Shown piece by piece: positions 28,271-39,151 of a stretch of 64,000 bases of DNA. Below the pieces are notes generated by a model. That model worked only from the letters and a program-made list of their open reading frames with translations, searched no databases and was not told where the DNA came from. Made by a program: the position numbers and the translations under genes. Origin of the DNA: Hymenolepis diminuta (lineage: Eukaryota; Platyhelminthes; Cestoda; Cyclophyllidea; Hymenolepididae); contig CAADRB010000009.1 in the NCBI GenBank assembly GCA_900708905.1, forward strand, positions 411,168 through 475,167, read 5' to 3'. How positions within the stretch are numbered: the first letter of the stretch is position 1; every line of letters begins with the position of its first letter.

Positions 28271-29577
28271 GTTGGTACTGTTACTATTACTGACTAACCA
28301 GACAGCCAATCAATCCCATAATTCAAAGCTTCATATGAGTATACTTTCATAGTAGGTTTCAAGTATTTCGGTCTTCCTACTTGGCTAGGACAACCGTAGC
28401 CATAGTGTTGCCTCTGGGTATCTAGCAATATCACAGCAACAAGCTAGACTATATCAGCGACTGTGTTGTAATGCGTACATAGTGACTCATCTGTGCACGT
28501 TCTAACCGTCATGTAAACCACAAACGACGATGAATGTAGGCGCACAACCTAGCTAGTCTGCACCCAGTCTAACATAGACGTAGAGTGCAGACCAACCAGA
28601 AAGCCGAGCCTTGGAGGTCAATATGGCCATTGGCTGGATCAGGATATACATTTAGCACCATTCCGCTCGCTCATTGGGGAGAATTGTGGTCACTGGCGAG
28701 ATGGTCGCTTCTTCTGGCTCTTTGCTTTCTTTGTGTTTGTCGGTCTTTACTTTTATGTTTGAGGTTTTTATCAGTTACTTATCAACTTATCGTACCTCTT
28801 TAGGCCCTATGTATCGTAATGCGGATTTCACTCACTCAGTGCCTTCCTTTCCGATTTCTAATTCCTTATACCACTGCTTCCCCTCCCCTCTCAATTATTT
28901 TCACTTGTCCATTTGGGAAAGGCCGTGGTATCCTATTAGCCTTCAAGACAATTAGCTTGGTAAGGGCATAGCTCAAAGACTAGTTTGGACAAACTCTTCA
29001 AGTGGCTTTACTGCCGGGATTCGGACCATCTGGGCTTATTAAAATTTTTATTTAGGTCGTTTAAACCGGAAATCTCTCGATCAAGGAGGAGTTCTGAGAA
29101 TCTTCAAGTTTTGTGGATCATTAAATACTTTCCTTGTGTTCTCGCACTCTCTAGTGTAATTGGTCACTTTTAAACTCTGAACAACCAGGATTTAGTATTG
29201 TAATTTGGAAAACCTTTCAAACTTATGAGATATGGGAAAACATTGTGAATTACTGTTGACCTTAATTATTGCACTCCTGTAAATCAAAGTGTATGAATGA
29301 TGGAAAATAAATATTACAGAGAGGAAGTTGAGTTTTAATCCTAAAAACCTCATCAGATGTCCACTTGACCGTCCGGATCCTTTGCTTATCAATTAAGTTG
29401 CAATTTGTCCATAACAATATCTTCCTTTTATGATGTTACACCTTAACTTCCTGCCTTTAATTCCCAATAAAGGGAGCTAAATATGTTTAGCTCATTTAAA
29501 GCTAGTGCAGTGCCTTCTAAACTGTCATGTAGATAAAATAATAACGGCTTGTGGAAAGGCATTGCATTTTAGGTAAT

Positions 29578-29583
29578 TTTATT
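29578..29583 (-). terminator. candidate polyadenylation signal for TSNAXIP1
   Basis: TTTATT on the plus strand reads AATAAA on the minus strand, about 100 nt downstream of the TSNAXIP1 stop at 29685. Confidence 0.5.
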
Positions 29584-29684
29584 TGTGAATTGGAACTAGT
29601 CACTTTGTTATTCCTAGTTCAACCGTCCAGAATCATGATTTTTTAATGTATTTCACAATAGACTTCAATTATTTGTGTTCGTGA

Positions 29685-32600
29685 TTAATTAACTGCAGTA
29701 AGCTTATTATAGGGCTTGATATTAGCTCCCCACAAGCGCCGTTCAATAACCTCTAGCGGCATCTTCTCACTCGCTGAACCATGTGACTCATCCTTCTGAA
29801 AGAGCCAATGAACAGTAGAAACCAGGTAATTCCTTCCCTCCTTCTCCTTGGCTGCTGCACACCGCGACCAGGCCAATGCTTGCTCTTCCCTCGTAGCGCA
29901 CGTCTCATCGAGGTCACAAACTGCAAGATCATCTTCATCACCCGGAGGGGTCTCTCTACTCTTGTTGGACCCCTGACGTTTGTCATGCAAGAAGAAACAA
30001 CTTGGTGAAGAGGCAATGATGGATTCGAGTTCAGGTCGAACAATTTTCATGGCTTGGAGCACATCATTCGGAGTCACCATTACTGAGGCTCTGAATATAA
30101 TAATAAGCTAAGAAGTATACAATACCCATCACTTGATTTTTGCCTCTGGATTTCCACAACTAGGTGGTCTATGACTGCCCTCCGACCTTGTTCGAGGTGG
30201 AACACTAGGGCCTGAGCGAAATGCGGTAAAGGTTCACCAGGAGCCTACAAAGAAGAATTTTACTTTTAATGATATCTAGTCGACAGATTCAATACTACGG
30301 AGACGATCGTCACAGAATTATAATTTGACAGAAACGTGATTTACGGAAAGCTGGGTCAAGGAATCTATAAAGTTTGGTTGGCTGAATATTATTTACCCGG
30401 TTCTCAATCCCTTAGACTTCCAGTGAGTTAATGCATATCGTTTAGAATCAGCGTTCTTAAAAAAAACATGGAAGGAGGTGTGCATAAGTTGATGTTCTTA
30501 AATTTGGCGTATAAATCCCGGCCTAAAAGATGGCTAAATTTATCTCACTTTCAGAGGTCATAAAACTTAGTGATAGCAGAATTCTCACAAGAAAAGTGAA
30601 ACGCGCCGAACTGAATTGCATATAAAACTTAACTGAATAAAAAGTTTTGCTACCATGAAGAGGATCAATGAAATCCGGAAGAATTGAAAATTTGGAAAAT
30701 AAGATCAACATCGATAATTAGCAAATTAAGACAGATCTCTCTACTTTCATAGAGCTCGATTAAGTATCACGCTTGATTCAGGTAAGGAAAATGGATGAAG
30801 AGTGAATTCGGGAGACATGGGAAATTTCCATTTCTACCACTTACACGAATTCCCGCTACGCCTCGAACCATAAATCAAGAGTTTTTGTAAGCCTGAATAA
30901 TCCAGTTTCAAAGCTAAACTTTAGGAACTTAGAATTAGCATAAATACATGCTCATTTTATACAAAACGACTAAGATAACCTCTTGTCATTGTTCTACCTA
31001 AGTTGGCTGAATACACAAACCCGTCTATAAATTCCAAAATAATTAATTTTCCCTCCTCCGTTACAGAGCTTAATGATTTTATATTAACGAACGAATCAGT
31101 AGAATGTATAGGTTTTTTACCTGATGGAATAGATCTTCCAAACAAACCACATCATCCATGGGAATAGCTGTCATGGCGTTCGACTTCTCATCTTCTCCTT
31201 CTTCATCATTACTAACCAGAGCAGCCTGAACTAGTCGTATAACAGAGGGATCTTGGGGTTCACAGTCAAGTAATTTAGCTAGAACGAGACTCAGTTGGTA
31301 TGTTGTAAGGCGACATCCAGTGCTCTTGGATTGGGATTCTGTATTTTGGGCTTCTTGTTGATTAAGCCTTTCTTCCGAGGGTTCTTGAGGTTCTGTGGAC
31401 ATTGTAAGGGCAATGGCTGTAGCGTTTGCTAACTCGCGTAACTGATTGAAGAGACGACCAGTTAGAGAATGTAGATACCAGTGATAGGCTTCATCAACCT
31501 TATGATTTAAATATAATTAGGTCAATAGTAAATCGCTCTAAAACTCCTCTATGCGAACAATTATGGTAGGAAATAATAATGAGAAACCAATTAACCGTTA
31601 ATTTTATCACTTTAATTATTTAAAATTGACCAACAGAAAAATATCGATTCAACCAATATTTGATAATTAGTTAAATTATAATAATCAAGGCATTTAGAAA
31701 AATTAAATATTATTTTAGAATCCTAAAATAAAGGAATACGACTACTGATTGATAAGTTAGGTAGATTATGACAAAGTTAGCTTATATCCAGAATAGAGAA
31801 AACGTGTAACTCAAAAAGGGTTTGTTTTTATCCCTTAGTGTTATCATTATTGCACACAGTAATGAAAAAATTGTGAGAAGAAACTGAAATCGGTTAACAG
31901 AAGAAGTCAACAAATGATGGAGGGGCGGAGATTGAAAACAAATGGTTCGGATTGTACAATATTTACTAAGTGGGTATCTCACGTTCGAAAATTCAGATTT
32001 CGTGATTCGTCCCCCGGGATTGCAGCAAATGCTTGTCTATGATGTTCGAAGTTTTTTGGTCAAGAAGAGTCGGTTCTGTCTCATTTTCCATTTTTGTCCA
32101 ATGGTTGGGAAGGAAAAATATTCTTAGATGATATTCGACAACTTACAGTTTTAGTATAGCCGAGGTAAGATAGCTACAAATTTTAACTTAACAGAGCTTG
32201 GTCACCTGTGTTCATTCAAGGTGAGTGAGAAGGTAAACTTATTTATACACAGCATGAGCTGTGGTGTTCGCTGGCTTACTTATTAGCTAGGGACAAAACA
32301 TTTCTATCCCCCTATTTCCTAGTATGATTGCTGAAATACAGTAATTGAAAATTTAATGCCCAAGAATGAATTTCGTTCATAGAATTTTCATGAATCTTAA
32401 TCAAAATATTTTATTCAATTTTTCTAACTGCAAGACTCATTTCCTTTCATTTGTGATAGGTTATTCAAATCTTCAATCGGCAATCGAAGATATTTAGTCT
32501 TGGACTAAGCAAGTCAAAATGATTAAATCTTACCCTTTAAAAATGGACCTAAGTGCTTTTTAAAGATCCACTATTCCTTCTTGCTCTTATATTATAAATT

Positions 32601-35600
32601 TTAATCAACATAAATTTTAACCGTAGATGTACGTAAACGATGTAAAAATCAAAATTTAACCGGTAGACTTCCTAATTAACCTCATTATCAATTATTTTCC
32701 GGAAGCGCACAATATCTTCACACTCCGTCATCAAGCCACCAGCTGCATAGATGGAAAGTGACCATTCCTTGCGAATATTCTCCACTCCAAATGCATTCTT
32801 CAAGTATTTACCCAGATAGTCATTGAATCTGGGCAGTTTTGGACTTTTATCCTTTCGAAGATCTTTCTGAAAAGGGAGAAAGAAGCATAAAATTTCGAAA
32901 CATAAAGCAAGGATACATATGTTCATATGGAAAATAAACACAGATCAATGCAAAATCAGAACAATTACGGAGGTATCTCAGCTACGTTTATATCGAAGCT
33001 GACTTTATTAATGGATTGTTTATGTACATGAATAAACAATCTAATTAAAACAAATGAGTAATTTTTGTAATTCTAGAGTTGTGATAAATAACTAATGATT
33101 ATCCTTTCAAGAATTTAACCATCTGGAATATATCTTTATCCCACGTCGGTTTTATCTATCACTGGTGTAAGTGTACTTAAAATCATTTCCTTTGGCATTC
33201 TCTACAGCCTATTTCAACCTTGTTTTTCATCGAGTTTTTTCTTCATGTCGTCCCCGATAAATGACCACTAAATAACTATCGCGTTCTATTCTCATAGTGT
33301 TTCCTGCATTGAGTTTATAGTCTCTTTGCAGCTGCACTTTAGTCCATGATTGAAATAGCACAAACACACGAAAACAATCCACCACCAAAGCATAATGATC
33401 AAATGTTTGATTTTTGGGCTGTCAGACTATGATTAAGTATTTGTAATGGTAATATTCATCACCTATCCCATTTAGATTTAGCAAAGTAGGTGTTTACCAA
33501 ATAATCAGCCAGTTGTTGCTGTCTTCCCAGCCATATATCTTCCAGAAGCAAGAGTAGATCTCGTTTTGGTTTGATACGAGGTGTCATTAGAAGACATCCT
33601 TCAAGGAATTTTGGTATTTTCTTCGACTCCTCCTAAAATTGGGTATGTCCAAATAAGACGCTGTAAAACTGTTCAAATAAGCAGACAATACTACAATAAT
33701 ACAAAAATGAAAAATAAAATACTCTAAGCTATCCAAGTTAACCAAATGGCTGAAAGAAATCCATGTAAGTAAAAAGTTAATGTAAGAAGTATAAGGTGCT
33801 TAAGATCCGCAAGTTTAAGCGCTGGTAAACATTATCTAACCGGTGTAAAATCGTCCAAATGTATGTTTTTCTTCCTCTTATACCATAATTATTATTTACA
33901 ATAGACTATAAAAGCCATTAAACGTGCAACCTCTCTTAAATCTGCTAAAGTAAAGCTAAAAAGATGAAAAAATTAGTTCTTTTAGCAATTTTTAAATATA
34001 GAATCAGATTTATTTAATATGCAATAAGTTGAAACCACAGGTAATAAAGATCGAAAAACGACAATTTTAAGACTAATCATACGCCGTACTGAATTCAGTA
34101 ATAACCCTTGGGGAATAAAAACTCATTTCTGGAGTTGTTTTACTATTTTGATCTTCTAAAGCTCAAGGGAATCTCGTGCACGCTAGATCATTCTGGAAAG
34201 TGCTGGCGTGCATGCAGAGGTCTCCCAGACAATCAGCAATTAATACTCAATGCCTAAGCATTTGTGCAGTTAGTCATATTGCTGCAATAAACCATACCTT
34301 CTGTATTCTCGCTACTAAGGTTTAGCCAAGTGCATATTTGTGTAGTATCCGTTTCAACTGTGAGTGATAGTAGGTTAGAGAGCTCTTCACAAGTTTCATT
34401 TCACACCCTACTTTATTAAGTCATGATCTATTATGCCTTTTCTCAGCTTCTGATGATTAAAAAATGTTGCTGTTTAAAATCCAGCTGGAAATCCCGAAAT
34501 TAAGAAATAGCACACCTAATTTTTTGGATTTGTTACTTCTGACCGGAAATATAGCTACACCGATTCGTGAGACCGGGCGCAGTTTAGAACACAATAAATA
34601 AATTTCATAAGTGCAAACTAACACAAGTATTGAATGTTCTAGAATCTGTCGATTGATAGTTAAAAAATGCACTAATTCGGCGTATTCAAATTATTCTTTT
34701 GCATATATTTTCTGGACCTCGTTTCTTTGGAAAAAATGCACACCAATTGGCGTAAACAGTCCCAATTGTTAACGGAGAAATTCCAAAAAGAATTTATTTG
34801 ACTGATGGTTTTTCAAACACTTTATATTAATGAAGGTGAAAGGAGGTTGAGAAATTGCTGAAAGTATTACCTCTCTCTGTTTAAGAGGGATACATTTTTC
34901 TTACTATCACTTACCTCAGAGCCCAGGCCATCGACTTGTGATTGTATTGGAGCCGTCTGTGGACCACCACCAGCCAATTCAGAGGAGAAAATAACTAGCT
35001 TCTCCTTGGAACTCTTTCCTATGGTAAGTTGTTGCCAGCGTTTACGGCCTCCGGGAACCAAGTTAGTAATTCGTGTCCACTCTGGTCTGCATACCAGATT
35101 AATGAAAAAATGAAGTATGGTCAAATACTTTCCGTACTGGCAGTAGGTTTCCTTCTTAGTTTATCCTGTAGTTTGCTTCCATGTTGATGTTATGTCAACA
35201 TTTGCTTAATGTCAAATGCCCTTAATATTAGCGGAGCAAAATTTGTTTAGAACTGTGAAAATAAATAATTCTAAATAGACAGCCAATATTATTAATGATT
35301 CGTTAATCCAAATGTAAGCTGATTAAAATCACAATCGTGCCTTTTAAGTTGTTTTTAAGTACTTCAGTGAAATAGCGCTCGCTCTAGTCAAATATAATTA
35401 GTCCTAATAAGTAATTGACAATGAAATAGGTTCCAAGTCTATTTAAATGAAAGCAGTATCCCGACTACCTTCAAGGGAAAAAGGACGGGAAATCTGTCCT
35501 GGTTGATCTAATTTCTAGATAAGCGATTTTAATTGAAATTTTTAGGTGTTATTATTATTATTACTATTTTATTATTACTATTATTATTACTATTGACTGC

Positions 35601-38223
35601 CTAATTGCTATCTTGATAAAAATTCGTTTCAAAAATAACACACTCAGTTAAAAATACGAAGAACTTTTTAATAACGATTTCAAAAACGAAGTACGTGCTG
35701 ATCAAATCGTTTATTGGTGATTTATCACCCAGAATAAACACTCACTTTGTGTAGCTTCACTTAACGCACATCAACCTCGTAAATAAATATATATATATAC
35801 ATATATACTTATATTATTTTTTGGTCAATATTCCGAAAAAGTGTTCTCATTTTTTGCACAGAATATAATTGGATCTAATGCTTACTGGGTCTATTTCCAG
35901 GAAGGCACAAAAGACGAGTGAACTCAAAGTTGATAAAAATTCATTAATGAAGGTAAAAACTATAGTTTAAGAAAAAATAACTTAAATGCATCAGATTTCG
36001 GATGGTTCTGCAGAGAAATTGGCCGTTATACAGGGGAAAATACCATTACAATACTGATAAGTTTCCTGAGACAACCGCCTTTTTTTCCAAATTCAGAAGC
36101 TTCAGCATTGAGAGAGATTATCTATTTTGTAGAAAGCAGCTAAAAAACTGCAACCTTGCTTAGTCAGCCAAAATTGTGTAATAATAATTATTGAATTAAT
36201 TACATCCTATTAGAAAGTCAAAAATAATTTGCGAACCGGAAAATGAACTACATGTAATAACAAATGTATGTAGAGGGAGATCATGACTGCTCTATAAAAA
36301 ATGTACGGGTGATTAAGGTAGAATTAGGATTCTCGTCTTGAGTGTTAACGGCAATGAGAGAATACTACGTTTTATTATTAAATAAACGCGAAAAGATGTT
36401 TTCATTTTAAAAAGTGATTGTTATTTCAAATTTCTTGTTGGATCGTGCATCTTAAGAATTTTCCGAAATCAAGTTTAAGAGACCGTTAATGAAATTAAGA
36501 ACAACTTGCGAATAAATCAAAACAATATAAAATTTTGCAAAATTATTATACTTAATTCCAAATTATTGCGATTCGTTTAGTTCAGGCACACGTGGCTACA
36601 GGGATTTTATCGAATGAAATTGATTGCTCTAAAAGATCTATAAACACATAACGTGTTGCATAGTTCAGTTTAAAAGCTGTTAGAGGCATGTAATTGCATT
36701 GATTTTCTCACCTGAAATGAACTTCTTAAAAGGGTCCTGAATGCATTCACTTATTTCAAATTACGTATCTAATTGCATAAATTCAGTATACCATTCAAAA
36801 TATATAATGTGTGAAAATTTTCAATGCATGAATTTCATTTACCTTGGTGTAGACACTCTCTGCAGAGATTCAATAGCCTCATTCAATTCAGTTCTCTCAT
36901 TTAGTAAGCTCGAAATTTCATCCTTTTTTGATCTAAAACAAGATGCTCAAATGGGAATAAGTAGGGTAATATAAAAGTTCAGTTTTGATGCCAAATTTAC
37001 GCAAGTTCAGATTCAAGCTGATCGAATCGTTCCTGCAATTTGCCGAGCTGGGTTTCTGTCCCATGGAGATTATTTTGAATTTCTTCGAACTCCTTTTTGG
37101 GAACAACATCAATGTATTCCGTCTCCATGTAAGCTATTCTGCTTAGAGTTTTAGTATGAGCCTCATAAGCCTGTCTGCAAGTTTAAATGCATTTTGGATG
37201 TTACAGATTATTAACTTGACAAGCAATAAATTTGCAAATATTTTTACTCACTTTAGAGCTATTTTTAGGATGACAGCATCGTCATTTTCGCTATCATTCA
37301 GATCTTTCGAGTACTTAAGAAGGTCCTTGTATTCAGTCTGTAACTGGTTCAGATCCATAATGGCTAATTTGCGAGCATCCGATTCATGCAAAAGTTCAAC
37401 CGAGAGTTCTTTTAACTTTTGCTGTAACTTTGTTAGCTGTTTCGAAATTAAATCAAATAGATTTAAAATACAGACACAAAAATATAATTCTAGTTTGACA
37501 TACCATGATTCTACTCTCTTCCCGTTCTTGCTTAATTCTAGATATTCTGCTTTCTAGTTGCTTAATGGTTTCTTTTAAACTAATAGTTTCTGGAACTATT
37601 AGTTATTTACAATATGTACGTACCTTCTTTTTCTTGAATATAGTGTGAGGCGATCCTCCTTTCGTACTCGTTTGTGACAGTAAAAAGCAATTCCTAAAAG
37701 AGTATAATAGACGTATTATCAATTACTTTAGCCGGTTCAAGTTGACTGGCAGTGTCTCTATACTGCTCCAAGATACTTTCATATTCATTTTTAATAGAGA
37801 TTAGGATCGGCTGATAAGCTTTGAAATTGGAAATAAGAGTATCAAAAGCTTCCCTATATATCTGAAAAAATTTAATAACTTCGCTCTTACACACAACCGT
37901 TCTAAATTGGGTTTAGCCCTTGACAAGCCACTTTCTGCTAAGCGCCTATATAACCTATTCTCAATAGACTCGAGGAACTTTGGCCTAAGTAAACTGTTGG
38001 CATTATCTTTAAAAAAATAATATTAAATTATTTATTCACTGTGTTTACTTTTGAAAATCGACTGTGGACTTAAATTGGATACTGATTCGGTATTTGATTG
38101 GCTATTTGAATTAGAAATTGGACAGTTATTTATTCTATCGATCTTCGAAGTGGTTAAATACTTTAATTTAAACTTCGGATTTTGAGTGGCAATCGACTTA
38201 TTACTAGAATTATTGATTTCCAT
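29685..38223 (-). CDS. TSNAXIP1: TSNAXIP1 homologue, translin-associated factor X-interacting protein 1 (14 exons, complete)
   Basis: Exons on the minus strand: 38223-38049, 38006-37891, 37861-37727, 37693-37624, 37589-37504, 37436-37252, 37174-37001, 36932-36843, 35086-34915, 33632-33498, 32866-32681, 31498-31121, 30244-30126, 30090-29685; 808 residues. The TSNAXIP1 N-terminal domain spans about residues 60-165 (RPKFLESIENRLYRRL, then IYREAFDTLISNFKAYQP). A long coiled coil follows to about 340, then the conserved STPRPEWTRI and a helical region with an EF-hand-like segment in the 31498-31121 exon. The vertebrate protein binds translin-associated factor X and is expressed in testis and ciliated tissue, so a role in sperm or cilia is plausible here. 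The first introns are 29-77 nt; the later ones are 0.5-1.8 kb. The GTATTG donor after 30126 was chosen because it alone keeps the frame. Confidence 0.92.
30245..31120 (-). other. 0.9 kb intron of TSNAXIP1
   Basis: Phase-0 intron; no coding signal or repeat noticed. Confidence 0.7.
31499..32680 (-). other. 1.2 kb intron of TSNAXIP1
   Basis: Phase-0 intron that contains a copy of dispersed repeat family B (31940-32165) in the orientation opposite to the gene. Confidence 0.7.
31940..32165 (+). repeat. dispersed repeat family B, copy 1
   Basis: Shares an ordered series of blocks with 50115-50365 and 61800-61995: TTTACTAAGTGGGTATCTCA, CACGTTC, GTGATTCGT, GCAGCAAATGCTTGTCT, TTTTTGTCCAATGGTTG. Divergence is high and I find no open frame or terminal repeat. 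Family unknown. Confidence 0.6.
32867..33497 (-). other. 0.6 kb intron of TSNAXIP1
   Basis: Phase-0 intron, AT-rich, nothing recognised. Confidence 0.7.
33633..34914 (-). other. 1.3 kb intron of TSNAXIP1
   Basis: Phase-0 intron, AT-rich, nothing recognised. The open frame at 34457-34672 has no supporting feature. Confidence 0.7.
35549..35594. repeat. imperfect ATT/ACT trinucleotide microsatellite
   Basis: Runs of ATT interrupted by ACT units over about 46 nt, inside a TSNAXIP1 intron. Confidence 0.85.
35788..35808. repeat. TA-rich dinucleotide repeat
   Basis: Imperfect AT/AC alternation of about 20 nt in a TSNAXIP1 intron. Confidence 0.75.
37578..37604 (-). repeat. perfect 11-bp inverted repeat spanning a TSNAXIP1 3' splice site
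   Basis: Arms 37578-37588 and 37594-37604 are exact reverse complements (AACTAATAGTT on the minus strand, first arm), separated by 5 nt that read CCAGA on the gene strand. The AG of the acceptor (37591-37590) and the first exon base (37589) lie in this loop. Confidence 0.9.
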
Positions 38224-39151
38224 TTTGAAGTCGATGGAAAGTTTGTTGCTAAGTTACCTACTTAACGTGACCGTCCTTTTAAACAATTTATCACCCAGAG
38301 CTTTTACCAATTGTTTTATTTTTCGAGTTGTAAATCCGTAGTATTTACACGAATTTTTTTGTTTTTAGATTTCATCCGTATTTTTTGTGCGGAATTATTT
38401 TTTACTTCTCCATCTAAAATAACAAAGTTGGTGTTGCTACCTAACGTTATACTGGAATCCCAATAGTGTTTACTTAATTAAGTTCGGTTTTAGACATTTT
38501 AACATATACTAACTAGAATTCGTAATAAGGTTGCAAATCTCCATTGTAAATATTTTTTTCTTTCCTGCTATACCTCGATTTCTCTTAATTATTTATCGAT
38601 TTACAATCCTAGCTATTTATGTTACCTTTTTCTGAATTCGTTCTTAAGGCAATATATCTTATGACCACATCAATTATGCTTACTTATGACTTCATTTACT
38701 TGTGAATCATACCGAATATGCGACGCAGAGATTTACTTACTGGTACAGTCAAGAAGTGACCTTTTAATTAACTTAATTGGCTGATTATTAGCCAAATCAA
38801 AGAGCGCAATCTGTCCTACAAGTCAAAATCTGTAATAATATTATTAGATATCCCTTAACATTGAATCCAAATATAACAAAATTTCCGTTTTTTATTATTC
38901 AAAATTATCCACCATGTTCGAGTTCATAGATATCGCCCTATTCCTGGCATCCTACAGAGAACATCATTTCGCCGCAAGCGAAATAACATTTATTATTAAA
39001 ATATACTAACTCCAAGGTACTATAGAAGTGATGTACCTAAAGCGTAAGGTACATATAGAAGAACGATTTCATCTAATATTATATTTTTTATTAGAAGAAT
39101 TAAAGTTTGATCAAGATAAAACGAGGTCAAATTCAAGCCGGTTGGTCTGCA
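38224..39151. other. 0.9 kb interval between EXOC3 stop and TSNAXIP1 start
   Basis: Tandem same-strand spacing that must hold the EXOC3 3' UTR and the TSNAXIP1 promoter/5' UTR. AT-rich with no gene or repeat recognised. It is too long for an obvious operon-type pair. Confidence 0.5.
39087..39092 (-). terminator. candidate polyadenylation signal for EXOC3
   Basis: TTTATT on the plus strand (AATAAA on the minus strand), about 60 nt beyond the EXOC3 stop codon at 39154-39152. Confidence 0.55.

Larger units (their letters stand above)
27893..29684. other. convergent interval between CTSD and TSNAXIP1
   Basis: Carries the CTSD 3' UTR and the TSNAXIP1 3' end. A compact hairpin lies at 28556-28592. 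Between about 28965 and 29035 there are weak tRNA-like box A and box B sequences (GGGATTCGGACC). Open frames at 28585-28955 are not convincing genes. Confidence 0.5.
35087..36842 (-). other. 1.8 kb intron of TSNAXIP1
   Basis: Phase-2 intron splitting the codon for Arg in STPRPEW. It holds an ATT-type repeat (35549-35594) and a short TA repeat (35788-35808). Confidence 0.75.

Noticed and set aside
28960..29040. A tRNA-like SINE with box A and box B words
   Set aside because: Only short box-like words are present; no cloverleaf and no second copy noticed.
36741..37557. Plus-strand open frames over 36.7-37.6 kb
   Set aside because: They are antisense shadows of the TSNAXIP1 coiled-coil exons.
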